This document shows positions 63,903-64,000 of a stretch of DNA of 64,000 bases, piece after piece. The notes beneath the pieces were generated by a model that did not search any database, was not told the origin of the DNA, and was given only the letters and a program-made list of their open reading frames with translations. Each line of letters begins with the position of its first letter. Positions within the stretch are counted from its first letter, which is position 1. Position numbers and translations under genes: made by a program. This DNA comes from Piezodorus guildinii (lineage: Eukaryota; Arthropoda; Insecta; Hemiptera; Pentatomidae). Location of the stretch: assembly GCA_023052935.1 (NCBI GenBank), contig CM041295.1, positions 165,745,366-165,809,365 on the forward strand, given 5' to 3'.

Positions 63903-64000
63903 CTAAAAAAATATTCAGACATAAATTAGAAAATTACATTATTTCTGGAAGTAATTTTGAGTATGGGAAAAGCATTGGCCTGAGTTAGCCTTTCTAAATA
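63903..64000 (-). other. Upstream dynein intron, cut by the window end
   Basis: Pyrimidine-rich acceptor region and intron. No further exon before position 64000. Confidence 0.55.

Noticed and set aside
1..64000. tRNA, rRNA, CRISPR or bacterial operon features
   Set aside because: None seen. Gene structure and repeat content are animal. R2-like sequence is present without any 28S flank.

Overview
This 64 kb window is AT-rich animal (almost certainly insect) nuclear DNA. The evidence is spliced coding exons with GT/AG borders, a poly(A) signal, and a dense load of arthropod-type retroelements (Jockey, CR1-like, RTE-like, R2-like, Ty3/gypsy). No prokaryotic operons, rRNA, tRNA or CRISPR were seen. 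The species is not identifiable from the sequence; a retroelement-rich insect fits.

Host gene. On the minus strand I can assemble the last four coding exons of an axonemal-type dynein heavy chain: 63902-63676, 62080-61884, 25310-25187 and 14403-14201. Each has a good splice acceptor, every internal junction has a GT donor, the reading phases join perfectly (1/1, 0/0, 1/1), and the joined peptide follows the dynein C-terminal domain. The gene runs right to left. About 250 codons are spread over about 50 kb because introns of 36.6 kb and 10.8 kb are filled with transposons. The product ends at 14201, with an AATAAA signal at 14083-14088.

Big intron (25311-61883). This is a nest of transposons readable level by level, mostly through target-site duplications. 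A foldback-type element (outer ends about 26090 and 61340) contains a CR1-like LINE (about 31735-60375). The LINE contains a third LINE family (33634-51072, TSD AACGTTAATA) and a Jockey-type LINE (53028-59584, TSD AAGGCAAAACT). The third family contains Jockey copy 3 (about 35344-49302), which contains a complete young Ty3/gypsy element (37834-44496, TSD CTAT, LTRs with 2 differences in 461 bp) and an RTE-like LINE (about 46504-49146). The Jockey LINE at 53028-59584 contains Jockey copy 4 (53310-57500, TSD AAGTCTGCAACT). The left foldback arm contains a solo LTR (26313-30866, TSD GTAT) that contains Jockey copy 2 (26877-30838).

Last intron (14404-25186). It holds RTE-like and CR1-like fragments and a Jockey-type copy cut by an RTE-like element (17607-20884, TSD CGGGTCAAGTTA), by a CR1-like RT fragment and by another RTE-like fragment.

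Downstream of the gene (1-14200). From left to right: an R2-like LINE 3' end joined to a decayed gypsy gag-pol, then a pair of long inverted arms (3662-5330 and 11110-11769) enclosing a broken PIN/XPG-like nuclease gene that Jockey copy 1 (about 5615-10012) has split, then a noisy duplicated tract (11914-13535).
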